Assembly: GCF_900101345.1 (NCBI RefSeq)
Contig: NZ_FMUX01000001.1
Location: 554,581-618,580 of the forward strand
Direction: 5' to 3'
Length of the DNA: 64,000 nt
Origin: Desulfoluna spongiiphila
Lineage (GTDB): Bacteria; Desulfobacterota; Desulfobacteria; Desulfobacterales; Desulfolunaceae
How positions within the stretch are numbered: the stretch's first letter is position 1; every line of letters starts with the position of its first letter. The position numbers and the translations under genes were made by a program. This document shows, piece by piece, positions 53,301 through 63,768 of the stretch. The notes beneath the pieces were generated by a model. That model was given only the letters and a program-made list of their open reading frames with translations. It was not told the origin of the DNA and made no database searches.

Positions 53301-54385
53301 CCTGAGATCCGGTCCCTCACCGTGGCCCCTCCGCCGTCAAAATCGAGCCACACCTCCCGGTCCAGGGTCAGGCGTGAGGCGCTCTTCCCCTGACCCCGCC
53401 GCACCTCGGTGACACCAAGGACATCCCCTTTTGTTGCCAGGTACGCAGGAAACCGCTTCCAGGCCTCGGGCAGACGGGTCATCTCGGGGTCCACCTGCCT
53501 CAAGCCCTCTAGGGAGACCAGCCGCATGGACGACGATCGCCTGAAGGCCCAGACCTCCTGACCGAAGGGCGCCCCAAAGGGGGCCAGGGTCGAGAGAATG
53601 CCCTCGTACACTGCCGTGACGGTCACCGTCCACTTTCCCGGTTTCACGTCCACCTCCAGGCTTCCGTCCTCTCCCATGCGGGCCGGAAGATCGCTTGAAA
53701 GGGACACGGGAGAGGTACCGACCAGGAGAATCCCGTCCAGGGTCTCCCGCCGCTTGCCCCCGGAGACGGAGAGGGTGAGACGCGTGGTGACGGTGGCGGG
53801 CAGGGCGTCGGTAAAAAGCCGCGCGACTTCCACGGAGGTCTGGTCGTTCTCCCGGGGTGCCTGCCGGGGACGACTCATCCAGAGACGGTCATCGCCGTCA
53901 ATGTATGGGGCCTTCACCACGGCCCCGTCCACGGAAAGGGCAAGGGAGGCCGTGGTGGAAGGCACAGAGATGGCGTGGGGACGACGCGCCCAGGAAAACC
54001 GACCGGCAAGGGCGTGGGTCCCGGCCTCAAGGTAGATGCGGGGCCTGCCGCCCGAAAGGGCGACGGCAACCGGGGCACCGCCTGCCGTCACCGTATGGGG
54101 CCTTAAGCTTGCGTCCCCGGGGAGCGCCACGAACCCGTCGGCAAAAAGGGTCACCTCCTGGCGAAATCGCCCCGAGTCCTGCTCCGCCACCAGGTGGAGG
54201 GTCCCCGGCCAGAGGCACTGGAACCGGCTGTGGTCCCCGTTCAGGCTGGGACAGGCCACCATCTCATGGCCGTGCATGACCCACCCCTGCCAGGCCGTCA
54301 GGGGTTCCGGGACCGTCACCTCATCCGAAGCCCAGCCTGTCGCGCTCGCCAGTAAAACGAAAAAAACCGTCAGAAACCGTTTCAT
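50327..54385 (-). CDS. Giant inner-membrane/periplasmic protein of unknown function
   Basis: 1352 aa from ATG 54385 (AAGGAG upstream). Signal peptide (FLTVFFVLLASATGWAS). A large periplasmic beta-rich region up to about 480 is followed by a membrane block with several helices, a second long periplasmic part and a final group of about six helices. The C-terminal tail is Pro/Lys-rich (MPKPKKEPETPAADAG). No enzyme motif is recognised. The layout, two beta-rich domains alternating with membrane blocks, suggests envelope assembly or transport. Confidence 0.75.
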   Translation of the reverse strand: MKRFLTVFFVLLASATGWASDEVTVPEPLTAWQGWVMHGHEMVACPSLNGDHSRFQCLWPGTLHLVAEQDSGRFRQEVTLFADGFVALPGDASLRPHTVTAGGAPVAVALSGGRPRIYLEAGTHALAGRFSWARRPHAISVPSTTASLALSVDGAVVKAPYIDGDDRLWMSRPRQAPRENDQTSVEVARLFTDALPATVTTRLTLSVSGGKRRETLDGILLVGTSPVSLSSDLPARMGEDGSLEVDVKPGKWTVTVTAVYEGILSTLAPFGAPFGQEVWAFRRSSSMRLVSLEGLRQVDPEMTRLPEAWKRFPAYLATKGDVLGVTEVRRGQGKSASRLTLDREVWLDFDGGGATVRDRISGELNARRFVSLPDGPFEPGRIRLDGRDRMVADSGQGRFGVEVQKGRVAMDAVSRMGRDTSSLALPVGWNLAFDRTSMVVHLPVGWGILAVAGAAVESGRVFLDAWSLLDFFLILVVGVAAFKLWGPIWGILFVPGLVLLWQEPFSPALLWPAVLATTALVRLTARGDGWAAGLWGQGVRGLHGAVLVALVAVSLLFASQQLRQALYPQLELRHGGAYQGQRLETDGASRPMESMVQMDEVVSRSTFAKAKAKKRPLPKVAQPLEEGETQTGPALPTWDWLRVAAVTGPASEAHSVTLHLVSPTLRRGLHVVRVAVLFLLLLRVAPVGRGGFFPGKGTVSLVLLGITLSLCPRVAFADAFPPGPLLDELRSRLTEPPPCSPSCAALSQVALTLPQREADPALLVLRVDAQAHVAVPLPSGDGSWRLASAADERGSTLDLLKVDGETWVHVAPGIHTVVLKGEGGAEEWTFRFPLAPGTVRVEGTDGWQVSGITDTLQVDGVIRATRMATGGDADKPLTGKGRLFSWFRVQRRMEFGLEWRVVTTVTRNGGDLSGPPVVMSVGLLDGEEIRTDLKGVKRTGDSVAVTFASGVTSRRWESVLPPGLPLALKAPDTGRVVEAWTLHLDPIWHLAWKGIAPTGGTDRKGMVWLPRRGETVDLSVSRFEGAGGRTLTVDRARLSLWPGNGETRMELEAAIRASKGSEVEVTSRFNAHVKEVTVSGETVPVPEAGGKLTLPVDPGRADVRVTWRASEPEGFSPLRLLVPRKTSLPDLSLGRSASNIDLVMHLSRDRWILWTTGPTLGPAVLMWSIVALVLLAGAILGRVPFSPLSGTEWALLGLGLVTRSLPAVVLAAGWFFALEARRRKRPVKRLAFNAVQLGLVAWGVLVGLVLFDAVKTGLLGIPDMQIAGNGSTPTLLHWTVDRVAGAFPEPAVWTLSVWTFRLVMLAWSLWLALKVVGWIRWAGESLREGGFWMPKPKKEPETPAADAGTPEP

Positions 54386-54553
54386 CCCCATCTCCTTGAG
54401 AGCTGAGTGCACGTGCCCGCTGTCCCGCCCACAACCGCCTTGCGTGGGTACGGAGTCCGAGCCCTGTTGATCACGCCCTTTTGTCAATCAGGTAACAGCA
54501 TGGCCCCGGCAGGGCCAGAGGTTCAAAGCGAAAATCCATCGCCATCAACCATC

Positions 54554-55282
54554 CTATTTTTTAAACATTTTATCAACCTCATCCGTCATCGATCCATCGT
54601 TCTCATGGACCGTCAGGGGAGGCAGGGTGAGAAGGGGTGCGGGGGTCCTGCCAAAGGAAAGGAGCAGGCGTTTGGGGGGAGCACCGGCATGGGAGCAGAC
54701 CATGCGAAGGCGCCGGGGGTAGAGTTTTTTTTGCTGTGCAGCCGCCAGCACCTCCTCGCATCGATCCGCCGGATAGACCAGGTGGAAGGTCCCGGTGGGG
54801 GACAGGTTGAGGGCGGCGGCATCCAGGAGCTGAGAAAGGGAGAGACTCACCTCATGGCGGGCGATGGCCTTCTGGTCCAAGGGGTTGAGTCGGCCCCGGC
54901 CCAGGGGGGTGTAGGGAGGGTTGCTGATCACCAGGTCAAAGGGCCCGCCGGGATAGGGTTCCCGGCACTGGCGCATGTCCGCGCGCTGGATGGTGGCCCT
55001 GTCAGAGGCGCCGTTTTCCATGACGTTTCTCTCGGCAAGGCGCGCCAAAGGGACCTGAAGCTCCACCCCCACCAGCGTTGTCAGGCCGGGATGGCGACGG
55101 GCCAGCACCAGGGGCATGACCCCGCAGCCGCACCCCAGGTCCAGAAGCGAATCAGCGCCTTCGGCCTCCACAAAATGGGCAAGAAGCACCGAGTCTACGG
55201 AAAACCGGTACCCTTTCTTCTCCTGCATCAGGACAAGGTCGCCGTCAAAGAGGGTGTCTGCGGTGAGCTCGGGCTCAACCAC
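54554..55282 (-). CDS. tRNA1(Val) A37 N6-methyltransferase-like (YfiC/TrmN6 family)
   Basis: 242 aa. GTG 55282 preceded by GGAGGAGG; longer starts lie inside the upstream gene. SAM-binding DLGCGCGVMPL and the N6-adenine methyltransferase motif NPPY (in ISNPPYTP). Overlaps the DciA-like gene by 8 nt, so the two are coupled. Confidence 0.9.
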   Translation of the reverse strand: MVEPELTADTLFDGDLVLMQEKKGYRFSVDSVLLAHFVEAEGADSLLDLGCGCGVMPLVLARRHPGLTTLVGVELQVPLARLAERNVMENGASDRATIQRADMRQCREPYPGGPFDLVISNPPYTPLGRGRLNPLDQKAIARHEVSLSLSQLLDAAALNLSPTGTFHLVYPADRCEEVLAAAQQKKLYPRRLRMVCSHAGAPPKRLLLSFGRTPAPLLTLPPLTVHENDGSMTDEVDKMFKK

Positions 55283-55634
55283 GCCCGTCCTCCTCCACAT
55301 GGCCGATGGAAAACCGGATCTCACGGAGGGTATCCTCTCCGAGCTGGGTGTTGATCCGCGCCATGATCTCGTCTTTCATCATGGAGAGGTGGTGGATCCA
55401 GACGGAACTGTCCACGGTCACGAGGAGCAGGGCCCCTTTAAACGCTTTGGGGCGGGTGTGGCGAGCCACCTCCTCGCCCACGGCCTCGGTCCAGGTCTTC
55501 CAAAGGGAGAGCAGCTCAAGGTCCGCACGCCCTGCAAGGGTACCCATATGTTTTGACAGGATATCACCGACATGGGTGGCTCCGTCTTTTTTTTCACGTC
55601 TCTTCATAGCCCGAAGATTCACCACACCTGCCAT
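55275..55634 (-). CDS. DUF721/DciA-like protein
   Basis: 119 aa from ATG 55634 (ATG 55607 also possible). The core LWKTWTEAVGEEVARHTRPKAFKGALLLVTVDSSVW is the DUF721 domain found in the DnaB helicase loader DciA. It may deliver the replicative helicase; this role is inferred from the family. Confidence 0.85.
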   Translation of the reverse strand: MAGVVNLRAMKRREKKDGATHVGDILSKHMGTLAGRADLELLSLWKTWTEAVGEEVARHTRPKAFKGALLLVTVDSSVWIHHLSMMKDEIMARINTQLGEDTLREIRFSIGHVEEDGRG

Positions 55635-55788
55635 GACCTGTCAACCTCTAGCGTGGCCCCTGTCGCAACTTTATGCGAGTTTCCACTTTGATCCTTGAAA
55701 CTTTTCCCGTATTTTATTAGATTTTTAACAGTGTGCCATAGGTACGGGACCCATCACGAATCTGCAATCACAAACCACAGGAACCACT

Positions 55789-56847
55789 ATGAATTGGGAC
55801 TGGGACAAACTCAGAGAACAACAGGGACAGAAAAAACCCTTCGGAGGCGGCGGAGGATCGGGCGGCGACGGCCCCACCCCCCCGCAGTTGGACGACCTGA
55901 TGAATCAGTTTAAGAACTTCAGGCTCCCCGGCGGACTGATCCTCATCGTTCTTTTTCTACTTTTTTTCGGCAAATCCATGATCTACACCGTCGGTGTAGG
56001 TGAAGTGGGCATCATCCAGCAGTTTGGCAAGTACTCCCGCCAGACCCTGCCGGGTCTCCACTTCAAGTTGCCCATCGGCATCGAAAAACTCACCAAAGTC
56101 AACGTGGACATCATCCGCAAGGAGGAGTTCGGCATCACCGAGAACCAGTATTCCGCTCGGACCACCCAGGCCCCCAGGGATGACGTCTCCCTGATGCTCA
56201 CAGGGGACCTCAACGTCGGTCTGGTGCCCTGGCTGGTGCAATACCGCATCGAAGACCCGGTGAAGTACCTCTTTGAGGTGGAATCCCCTGAAAACCTGTT
56301 GCGCGATATGGCCGAGGCCTCCATGCGCCTGGTTGTGGGGGACCGCACCATCAACGAGGTGATCATCAAGCGTGACGAGATCGCCATGGCCGCCAAGGAG
56401 ATCCTCCAGAAGGAGCTCAACGAGGCCCAAACCGGTATCAAGGTTTCCACCATTGAAATGAAAAAGACCAACGTCCCCGGCCCCGTGCAGCCCTCCTTCA
56501 ACGAAGTGAACAGGGCCCAGCAGGAGAAGGAGACCATGATCTACAAAGCACGGGAAGCCTACAACACGGCCATCCCCGCCGCGCGCGGCGAAGCCGAACG
56601 CACCATCCGTGCAGCCGAGGGCTACGCCCTGGACCGCATCAACCGTGCCAAGGGTGACGCCTCCCGGTTCCTCTCCCTTTACGAAGAGTACGCCAAGGCC
56701 AAGGAGATCACCAGCCGCCGCATCTACTTAGAAAGAATGGCTGAAATCCTGCCCAAGCTCGGCCGGAAGTACATTGTGGACGAAAAACAGCAGAATATGC
56801 TTCCCCTGCTGAACCTGGGACCGGGCAAGGAGGCGATCGCCAAATGA
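55789..56847 (+). CDS. hflK: FtsH modulator HflK
   Basis: 352 aa; AGGAA before ATG 55789. Gly-rich N-terminus (FGGGGGSGG), one membrane helix (LILIVLFLLFFG), then an SPFH/band-7 domain and a coiled coil (about 200-310). Forms the HflKC cage around the FtsH protease. Stop overlaps hflC start (ATGA). Confidence 0.96.
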   Translation: MNWDWDKLREQQGQKKPFGGGGGSGGDGPTPPQLDDLMNQFKNFRLPGGLILIVLFLLFFGKSMIYTVGVGEVGIIQQFGKYSRQTLPGLHFKLPIGIEKLTKVNVDIIRKEEFGITENQYSARTTQAPRDDVSLMLTGDLNVGLVPWLVQYRIEDPVKYLFEVESPENLLRDMAEASMRLVVGDRTINEVIIKRDEIAMAAKEILQKELNEAQTGIKVSTIEMKKTNVPGPVQPSFNEVNRAQQEKETMIYKAREAYNTAIPAARGEAERTIRAAEGYALDRINRAKGDASRFLSLYEEYAKAKEITSRRIYLERMAEILPKLGRKYIVDEKQQNMLPLLNLGPGKEAIAK

Positions 56848-57785
56848 AAACAACCGCACTTTCAACCCTGATTCTTGTCTTTGCGGCCGTTGCCGTACTG
56901 GTCATGTCAGCGTACACCGTGGACGAAACCGAGCAGGTGGTCATCACCCGTTTCGGCAAGGTCATCGGCGAGCCGGTTAAAGACGCCGGGCTTCATTTCA
57001 AGGTTCCCATGGTGGACCAGGTGAACCCCTTCCCCAAAAACCTTCAGGAGTGGGACGGCGAAAGCGGAGAGATCCCCACCCTCAACAAAACCTACATCCT
57101 GGTGGACACCTTTGCCCGCTGGCACGTGGTGGACCCGGTCCTGTTTTTCCAGACCTGCCGGGATATGCGCGGGGCCCTCATCCGCATTGGTGACATCATC
57201 GACCCGGCGGTGAAAAACGCCATCGCCTCCTACGACCTCATTGAATCGGTCCGGAACTCCGACCGCCTCGTCAACGTTGACGACCCCATCTTCGGGGTCA
57301 CCGGAGACGCGGCCAAGGAGAATCAGACCATCAAGGCAGGCCGCACGGTCATCACGCGGCAGATCATGGACAACGCCGGTGAGAAGCTCAAGAGTTTCGG
57401 CATCAAGTTGGTGGACGTCAAGCTCAAGCGCCTCAACTACCGGGACGATGTCCGAAGCTCCGTCTACGACCGCATGATCGCCGAGCGTACCCAGATTGTG
57501 GAGAAATTCCGATCGGAAGGCCGCGGCGAAGCCCAGAAGATCAAGGGTGAGATGGAAAAGGAACTCAAGAAGATCCAGTCCGAGGCCTATCGAACCGCCC
57601 AGGAGCTCAAAGGTAAGGCCGATGCGGAGCTTACCCGCATCTACGCCGACGCCTACGGACGGGACCCGGAGTTCTACTCCTTCACCAAGTCCCTGGAGGT
57701 GTACGGCACCGCCCTGAACAAGGAGAGCACCCTGGTGCTCTCCACCGACTCCGAGTTTCTCAAGTACCTGAAAGAGAGACGCTAA
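56844..57785 (+). CDS. hflC: FtsH modulator HflC
   Basis: 313 aa. N-terminal membrane helix (LSTLILVFAAVAVLVMS), SPFH domain with DETEQVVITRFG, and C-terminal coiled coil. Partner of HflK. Followed by a GC hairpin (57792-57814) without a T-run and a bidirectional terminator further on. Confidence 0.96.
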   Translation: MKTTALSTLILVFAAVAVLVMSAYTVDETEQVVITRFGKVIGEPVKDAGLHFKVPMVDQVNPFPKNLQEWDGESGEIPTLNKTYILVDTFARWHVVDPVLFFQTCRDMRGALIRIGDIIDPAVKNAIASYDLIESVRNSDRLVNVDDPIFGVTGDAAKENQTIKAGRTVITRQIMDNAGEKLKSFGIKLVDVKLKRLNYRDDVRSSVYDRMIAERTQIVEKFRSEGRGEAQKIKGEMEKELKKIQSEAYRTAQELKGKADAELTRIYADAYGRDPEFYSFTKSLEVYGTALNKESTLVLSTDSEFLKYLKERR

Positions 57786-57903
57786 CGATAAAGGGCGCCG
57801 AAACACGGCGCCCTATACCGACAGCAGGTCCGGGGCGCGGCCTGAAAAAGGGCCGTGCCCCCACTCGCGCTTACCAGACCGGACCTGCCCGGTTGGCGGA
57901 AAC

Positions 57904-57939
57904 AAAAAAAGCACCTGAGCGCAAGCGCCGGTGCTTTTT
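57904..57939. terminator. Bidirectional terminator between hflC and the bS22-like gene
   Basis: AAAAAAAGCACC pairs with GGTGCTTTTT, with inner GC pairs around GCGCAAGCGC. A-run and T-run flank both sides, serving the convergent genes. Confidence 0.85.
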
Positions 57940-57967
57940 CTGTTTCATCAAAATCGGGATAGAAACC

Positions 57968-58066
57968 CTATTTACCCTTGCGTCGCTGATGACGAGTTCG
58001 GGCCAACAGTTTTCTATGCTTGTGCTTGCGCATTTTCTTGCGCCTTTTTTTAATTACGCTACCCAA
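57968..58066 (-). CDS. bS22-like small ribosomal protein (AURKAIP1/COX24 domain)
   Basis: 32 aa, too short for most gene finders. Reading from TTG 58066 it begins MGSVIKKRRKKMRKH and ends RRKGK. The very basic VIKKRRKxMxKxKHRKLLxRTRxQRR pattern is that of bacterial bS22 and mitochondrial mS38/COX24. The TTG start is chosen because GGAGG (58074-58078) lies 7 nt upstream and the GSVIKKRRK opening matches the family. It likely sits on the small subunit near the decoding region. Confidence 0.9.
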   Translation of the reverse strand: MGSVIKKRRKKMRKHKHRKLLARTRHQRRKGK

Positions 58067-58312
58067 CAGACCACCTCCGTTCATAGAGATATTTTATGCA
58101 ATCATAATCACATTGAATGTGTTTTCGGTAACCACCGGCGAAACAAACCGAAATAGACAACCACTCGGTCAGGTACACGAAAAGAGCGTCTCTTCTACAA
58201 TGCGTTCACCCTGGGGCTAACCCCGGGAAAGCATGCAACTTCTTTACCTTTTCACCATTCTACGGCGTTACACAAAACAAGAAATTACCACCTTTACCCC
58301 CATTTTGTCCAC

Positions 58313-58855
58313 ATGTTTTTCCAGGAGCCCATGCAACGACACCTTTTCAACAGCGATGAACTCACCCTGGTGAACCAGGCCGTTTCCGTCTCCGAAGAGC
58401 TGGTGAGCGATCACTACAAAATTTCGGAAAGCCAGTGGCTTAGAAACCGGTTCGACGTCAAGACCGGCAGGGACCTGACCCCCTTGGAGCGCGTCAACCA
58501 CGACGTCTTCGCCCAGGTCATCCGCTACCGGGGCATCCCCTCCCCCAACGCCGGAGCCCCGAGGGAATTCGACCTGTACATGATCTGCCTTCAGGACCAC
58601 GCCATTTTAAAAGAGGTTCAGACCAACGCCGATGTGTCCATCTACCCCTTCCTCTGCTACATCTTTGTCCATGAGCTGGTCCACATCATCCGTTTCGGAC
58701 GCTTCCTCCAGAGCTTTACCATACCGGACACCCAACGGGAGCCCGAGGAGAAACTCGTCCATGACCGAACCCGGGAAATCCTCTCCGGCACGCGCCTTCC
58801 CGGCGTGGAGAAGATTATTTCCCAGCGCTGGGCCATCCGCCACTGCAGCAAATAA
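58313..58855 (+). CDS. HExxH-motif protein of unknown function
   Basis: 180 aa; start ATG 58313 or ATG 58331 (AGGAG only 3-4 nt before the latter). FVHELVHIIRF (about 119-129) contains the zinc-protease motif HExxH, and a downstream Glu in EPEEKL could be the third ligand. No signal peptide. A possible cytoplasmic metallopeptidase; it may be non-enzymatic. Confidence 0.7.
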   Translation: MFFQEPMQRHLFNSDELTLVNQAVSVSEELVSDHYKISESQWLRNRFDVKTGRDLTPLERVNHDVFAQVIRYRGIPSPNAGAPREFDLYMICLQDHAILKEVQTNADVSIYPFLCYIFVHELVHIIRFGRFLQSFTIPDTQREPEEKLVHDRTREILSGTRLPGVEKIISQRWAIRHCSK

Positions 58856-58894
58856 GAGGGGCCATGGCCGTTTGATTTTTTTTAAACGGGTTTC

Positions 58895-58922
58895 TTGACA
58901 AGCGTTTTATCCTGATTATATT
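58895..58922 (+). promoter_or_regulatory. Sigma-70-type promoter of the FmdB-like gene
   Basis: TTGACA (58895-58900), 16-bp spacer, TATATT (58917-58922), about 80 bp before the start at 59002. Confidence 0.7.
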
Positions 58923-59001
58923 TCAGACGTTCAAACGCACAGATCCCAGGCGTCAATGCCTTTGAGATCTGATTCTTAGAAGCGACCAGGAGGTAACCAT
59001 C

Positions 59002-59214
59002 ATGCCGATTTATGAGTATGAATGCACCGAATGCGGTGAAGTGGAAGAGGCGGTCCAGAAAATGACCGACCCGCCCCTTACCCGGTGCAAAAAATGCTCC
59101 GGACCACTCCGCAAACTGATCTCCCACAGCTCCTTCCACTTAAAGGGTGGGGGGTGGTATTCCGATGCCTACAGCAGTCCGGGGAGCGGTTCCAAGACAT
59201 CCGGCGGCTCTTAG
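59002..59214 (+). CDS. FmdB-family zinc ribbon protein
   Basis: 70 aa. Starts MPIYEYECTECG and has a second knuckle CKKCSG, the C4 zinc ribbon of the FmdB family. Ser/Gly-rich tail. Regulatory role presumed for the family; target unknown. AGGAGG precedes the start. Confidence 0.95.
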   Translation: MPIYEYECTECGEVEEAVQKMTDPPLTRCKKCSGPLRKLISHSSFHLKGGGWYSDAYSSPGSGSKTSGGS

Positions 59215-59481
59215 GCCGGCCGGGCTTCAACCAAGGCGCCACGCCTGAATTCCAGGCCCTGACGCAACCATGATGCACTCGCAAGACGTCACACCGTAAA
59301 AACACCCTGCACCGACGCATGGGACAGCACCCGGCCCCACGGGTCATACTGCAGATGTTTTTCGGGATCTCTTTCGAAGCCGTGGCATATAACGTTGTTT
59401 TTTAATTAACCAGACATTTTCTTCTTCAAATAAACATCTTACACCATTTACGTGGATACAGTGCAAAGGAGAACAGGAATT

Positions 59482-59775
59482 ATGAAAATCAGACCGTTAC
59501 AGGACCGAGTATTGGTAGAACGTCTGGAAGAGCAAACCACCACCAAAGGTGGCATCATCATCCCCGACACCGCCAAAGAGAAGCCCGCAGAAGGGCGCAT
59601 CGTGGCCGCAGGCCAGGGTAAAACCAAAGAAGACGGCAGCCTCATTCCCATGGAATTGAAAGTCGGCGACCGTGTCCTCTTCAGCAAGTACGCCGGAAGC
59701 GAAGTAAAATTCGACGGCAACGACTTCCTCATCATGGGTCAGGACGACATCCTCTGCGTTGTCGACGAAGCCTAA
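59482..59775 (+). CDS. groES: Co-chaperonin GroES
   Basis: 97 aa; ATG 59482 after [21 protein letters not shown], mobile loop KGGIIIP and dome segment are canonical. Heptameric lid of GroEL. No CIRCE element (TTAGCACTC inverted repeat) is seen in the 267-bp upstream gap, so HrcA control is not evident. Confidence 0.98.
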   Translation: MKIRPLQDRVLVERLEEQTTTKGGIIIPDTAKEKPAEGRIVAAGQGKTKEDGSLIPMELKVGDRVLFSKYAGSEVKFDGNDFLIMGQDDILCVVDEA

Positions 59776-59861
59776 GACCCGTTTGCAATCCACGACCTGT
59801 CTGTAAATGATATTCTAACGACCTGAACTCAACATTTTCAACATACACGGAGGTTCGGTGA

Positions 59862-61517
<1,656 letters not shown>

Positions 61518-61569
61518 GACCGCTTCGGTGAAGGCGCCGTCAGGTGCCTTCCCGAGCCCTTGAGTTCCT

Positions 61570-61602
61570 CCCCTTTGCCCTTCGGGGCAAAGGGGATTTT
61601 TT
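61570..61602 (+). terminator. Intrinsic terminator after groEL
   Basis: CCCCTTTGCCC pairs with GGGCAAAGGGG around a TTCG tetraloop, followed by ATTTTTT. Confidence 0.93.
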
Positions 61603-61767
61603 ATATGCTTTCAATAGGTTGCCCGACTTTGCCCTCCGCGCAGCCCCTCATCTCCAGCCTTGACACCCTGCCCCGGCTTGTATAGATTAACGTGAAACAG
61701 CGGCCCAGCGGTCGTTTCGCACGTTCTTGACACCTCCTTTTTTTTGCCCAACACGGAGACGGCACAC

Positions 61768-62478
61768 ATGGCCAACGAGTCTTTAGGTATTTTTCAGATG
61801 ATCAGCGGGGCCGGCCCCATGGTCAAACTGGTCCTCTTAACACTCCTCTTCTTTTCTGTGACATCCTGGACCATCATCATCCTGAAATTCAGAACCATCC
61901 GGCGCGCCCACAAAGAGTCCCTGATCTTTGTGGAGACCTTCTGGAAAAGCAAAAACCTCTCCGACGCCTACTCCCTGGCCAAGGAGCTCAGCTACAGCTC
62001 CATCGGCAAGGTCTTCCGCACCGCTTACAGCGAGCTGAAAAAACTCTCCAGCGCAGGCATCGGCGCTTCAAGCGAGGTCGGCATCGTCATGGGGGGCAAC
62101 GGCATCGACAACGTCCGGCGTACCCTGCGCCGTGCAACCTCCCAGGAGGTCACCCGCCTCATGCAGCTCACCCCGTTTCTTGCCACGGCCGGCAGCACGG
62201 CCCCCTTCATCGGCCTCTTCGGAACGGTCTGGGGCATCATGAACTCCTTTCAGGGCATCGCCTACAAGGGCTCCGCCAACCTGGCCGTTGTGGCACCGGG
62301 CATCGCGGAAGCCCTCATCGCCACCGCCGTGGGCCTCATGGTGGCCATTCCGTCGGTCATCGCCTACAACTATTTTGCCCAGCGCATCCGCATCATCGAG
62401 GTGGAGCTCAACAACTTCTCCTCCGACTTTTTAAACATCGTCGAACGGGACATCCTGCGCAAAGGAAACGGAAAATGA
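61768..62478 (+). CDS. tolQ: TolQ/ExbB-family proton channel subunit
   Basis: 236 aa from ATG 61768 (GGAG upstream). Three membrane helices; the cytoplasmic loop and the STAPFIGLFGTVWGIM signature of the MotA/TolQ/ExbB family are present. With TolR it forms the inner-membrane proton-driven motor. Stop overlaps tolR (ATGA). Confidence 0.93.
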   Translation: MANESLGIFQMISGAGPMVKLVLLTLLFFSVTSWTIIILKFRTIRRAHKESLIFVETFWKSKNLSDAYSLAKELSYSSIGKVFRTAYSELKKLSSAGIGASSEVGIVMGGNGIDNVRRTLRRATSQEVTRLMQLTPFLATAGSTAPFIGLFGTVWGIMNSFQGIAYKGSANLAVVAPGIAEALIATAVGLMVAIPSVIAYNYFAQRIRIIEVELNNFSSDFLNIVERDILRKGNGK

Positions 62479-62888
62479 TCTCTGGCGGCAACGACAACGA
62501 GCTGATGAGCGAGATCAACGTCACCCCCTTTGTGGACGTGATGCTGGTGCTTCTCATCATCTTTATGGTGGCAGCCCCCATGATGACCCAGGGGGTGGAT
62601 GTGTCCCTGCCCGAGGCAGCGGCAGGCTCCCTTGCCCGGGATGACGACGAGCCCTTTTACGTCACCATCAAAGGCGGCGGCGAGATCTTCATCAACGATT
62701 TTCCCGTGGACTCGGACAGGCTCCGGCCCAAGCTCACCGCCCTGCTCAAGGAGCGGCCCGGAACCCGAGTCTTCCTGCGGGCCGACAAGTCCATCAGTTA
62801 CGGCACGGTGGTTCGGACCATGGCCGAAATCAAGGGCGCCGGCGTGGAAAAATTAGGCATGGTAACGGAGCCCCTTGAAACCAAGTAA
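62475..62888 (+). CDS. tolR: TolR/ExbD-family protein
   Basis: 137 aa. Single N-terminal helix containing the proton-carrying Asp in NVTPFVDVMLVLLIIFMV, followed by the periplasmic ExbD/TolR domain (FLRADKSISYGTVV). Coupled to tolQ by a 4-nt overlap. Confidence 0.95.
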   Translation: MISGGNDNELMSEINVTPFVDVMLVLLIIFMVAAPMMTQGVDVSLPEAAAGSLARDDDEPFYVTIKGGGEIFINDFPVDSDRLRPKLTALLKERPGTRVFLRADKSISYGTVVRTMAEIKGAGVEKLGMVTEPLETK

Positions 62889-62922
62889 TGATCAGCCCAG
62901 GTCCGAAACGAAGACGCCTCAC

Positions 62923-63762
62923 ATGACCCCTGCGCCCAGACATCACCAGACCGGCGGCGATGAAAACCGCCTGCTCACCCTTGCCGTGATCATCTCACTC
63001 ACCGGACACGTCCTGCTGTTCACCCTCTCCCACGTCTTTACCACCAGCGGGTACAAGCCCCACAAAACACCGCGCTCCATCGACGTGGACCTGGTGCAGA
63101 CCGAGCTGCCCAAAAAGAAGACGACCAAGGCACCGGACGCCCGGAAGCAGTCGCAGCCCGCCAGCGCCAAACCGGAGCAGGCCACCGCACCGGCCAAAAA
63201 AGCCACCCGCAAAAAGAGCGCCAAAAAAGTACAGGCCCCCACCACCAAAACGATCTCCGGCAAAAAGTCGGTCAAACGCAAGCGAAAGGTGATCACCCCG
63301 GACGACCTGGTGAAAAACGCCCTTCAAAAAATGGCCCGGGAGACATCCAAACCGGAGCCCCTGTCCGAGCGCTTGAACCGCCTGAAAAAAGAGGTGGCCG
63401 ACACCAAGGCTCCCCCGGCTGCATCCGCCGAGGGCACCGCCACGGGTGAGCCCACCACCACCCAGATCTCCATCAAAGAGCGTTACTACCGAACCATTGA
63501 GGTCATCATCCGGAAAAACTGGGCCTACCCCGTCCAGATGGCCGGCACAAGCGCCACGCTCAAAACCCAGGTTTTCTTCACCGTGATGCCCGACGGCTCG
63601 GTGCGCGACGTCTGGGTCTCCCAGCGATCCGGCAATGCCAGCTTCGACCGCTCCGCCTTGAGCGCCGTTCACAAATCCACCCCCCTGCCGCCTTATCCGG
63701 CCGGGATCAACGATCGAAAGCTTCCCTTTGTCGTCGACTTTGACATCAGCGAACTTTTGTAG
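62923..63762 (+). CDS. TonB/TolA-type energy transducer
   Basis: 279 aa from ATG 62923 (weak ribosome site; a TTG at 62875 overlapping tolR is possible). N-terminal helix with SLTGHVLLF (TonB/TolA SHLxxH-like), a long Lys/Ala/Pro-rich linker across the periplasm, and a TonB C-terminal domain (VFFTVMPDGSVRDVWVSQRSGNASFD). In TolA position between tolR and tolB. Confidence 0.88.
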   Translation: MTPAPRHHQTGGDENRLLTLAVIISLTGHVLLFTLSHVFTTSGYKPHKTPRSIDVDLVQTELPKKKTTKAPDARKQSQPASAKPEQATAPAKKATRKKSAKKVQAPTTKTISGKKSVKRKRKVITPDDLVKNALQKMARETSKPEPLSERLNRLKKEVADTKAPPAASAEGTATGEPTTTQISIKERYYRTIEVIIRKNWAYPVQMAGTSATLKTQVFFTVMPDGSVRDVWVSQRSGNASFDRSALSAVHKSTPLPPYPAGINDRKLPFVVDFDISELL

Positions 63763-63768
63763 GTAGCC

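Noticed and set aside
59215..59481. CIRCE operator upstream of groESL
   Set aside because: No TTAGCACTC/GAGTGCTAA inverted repeat is found in the gap.
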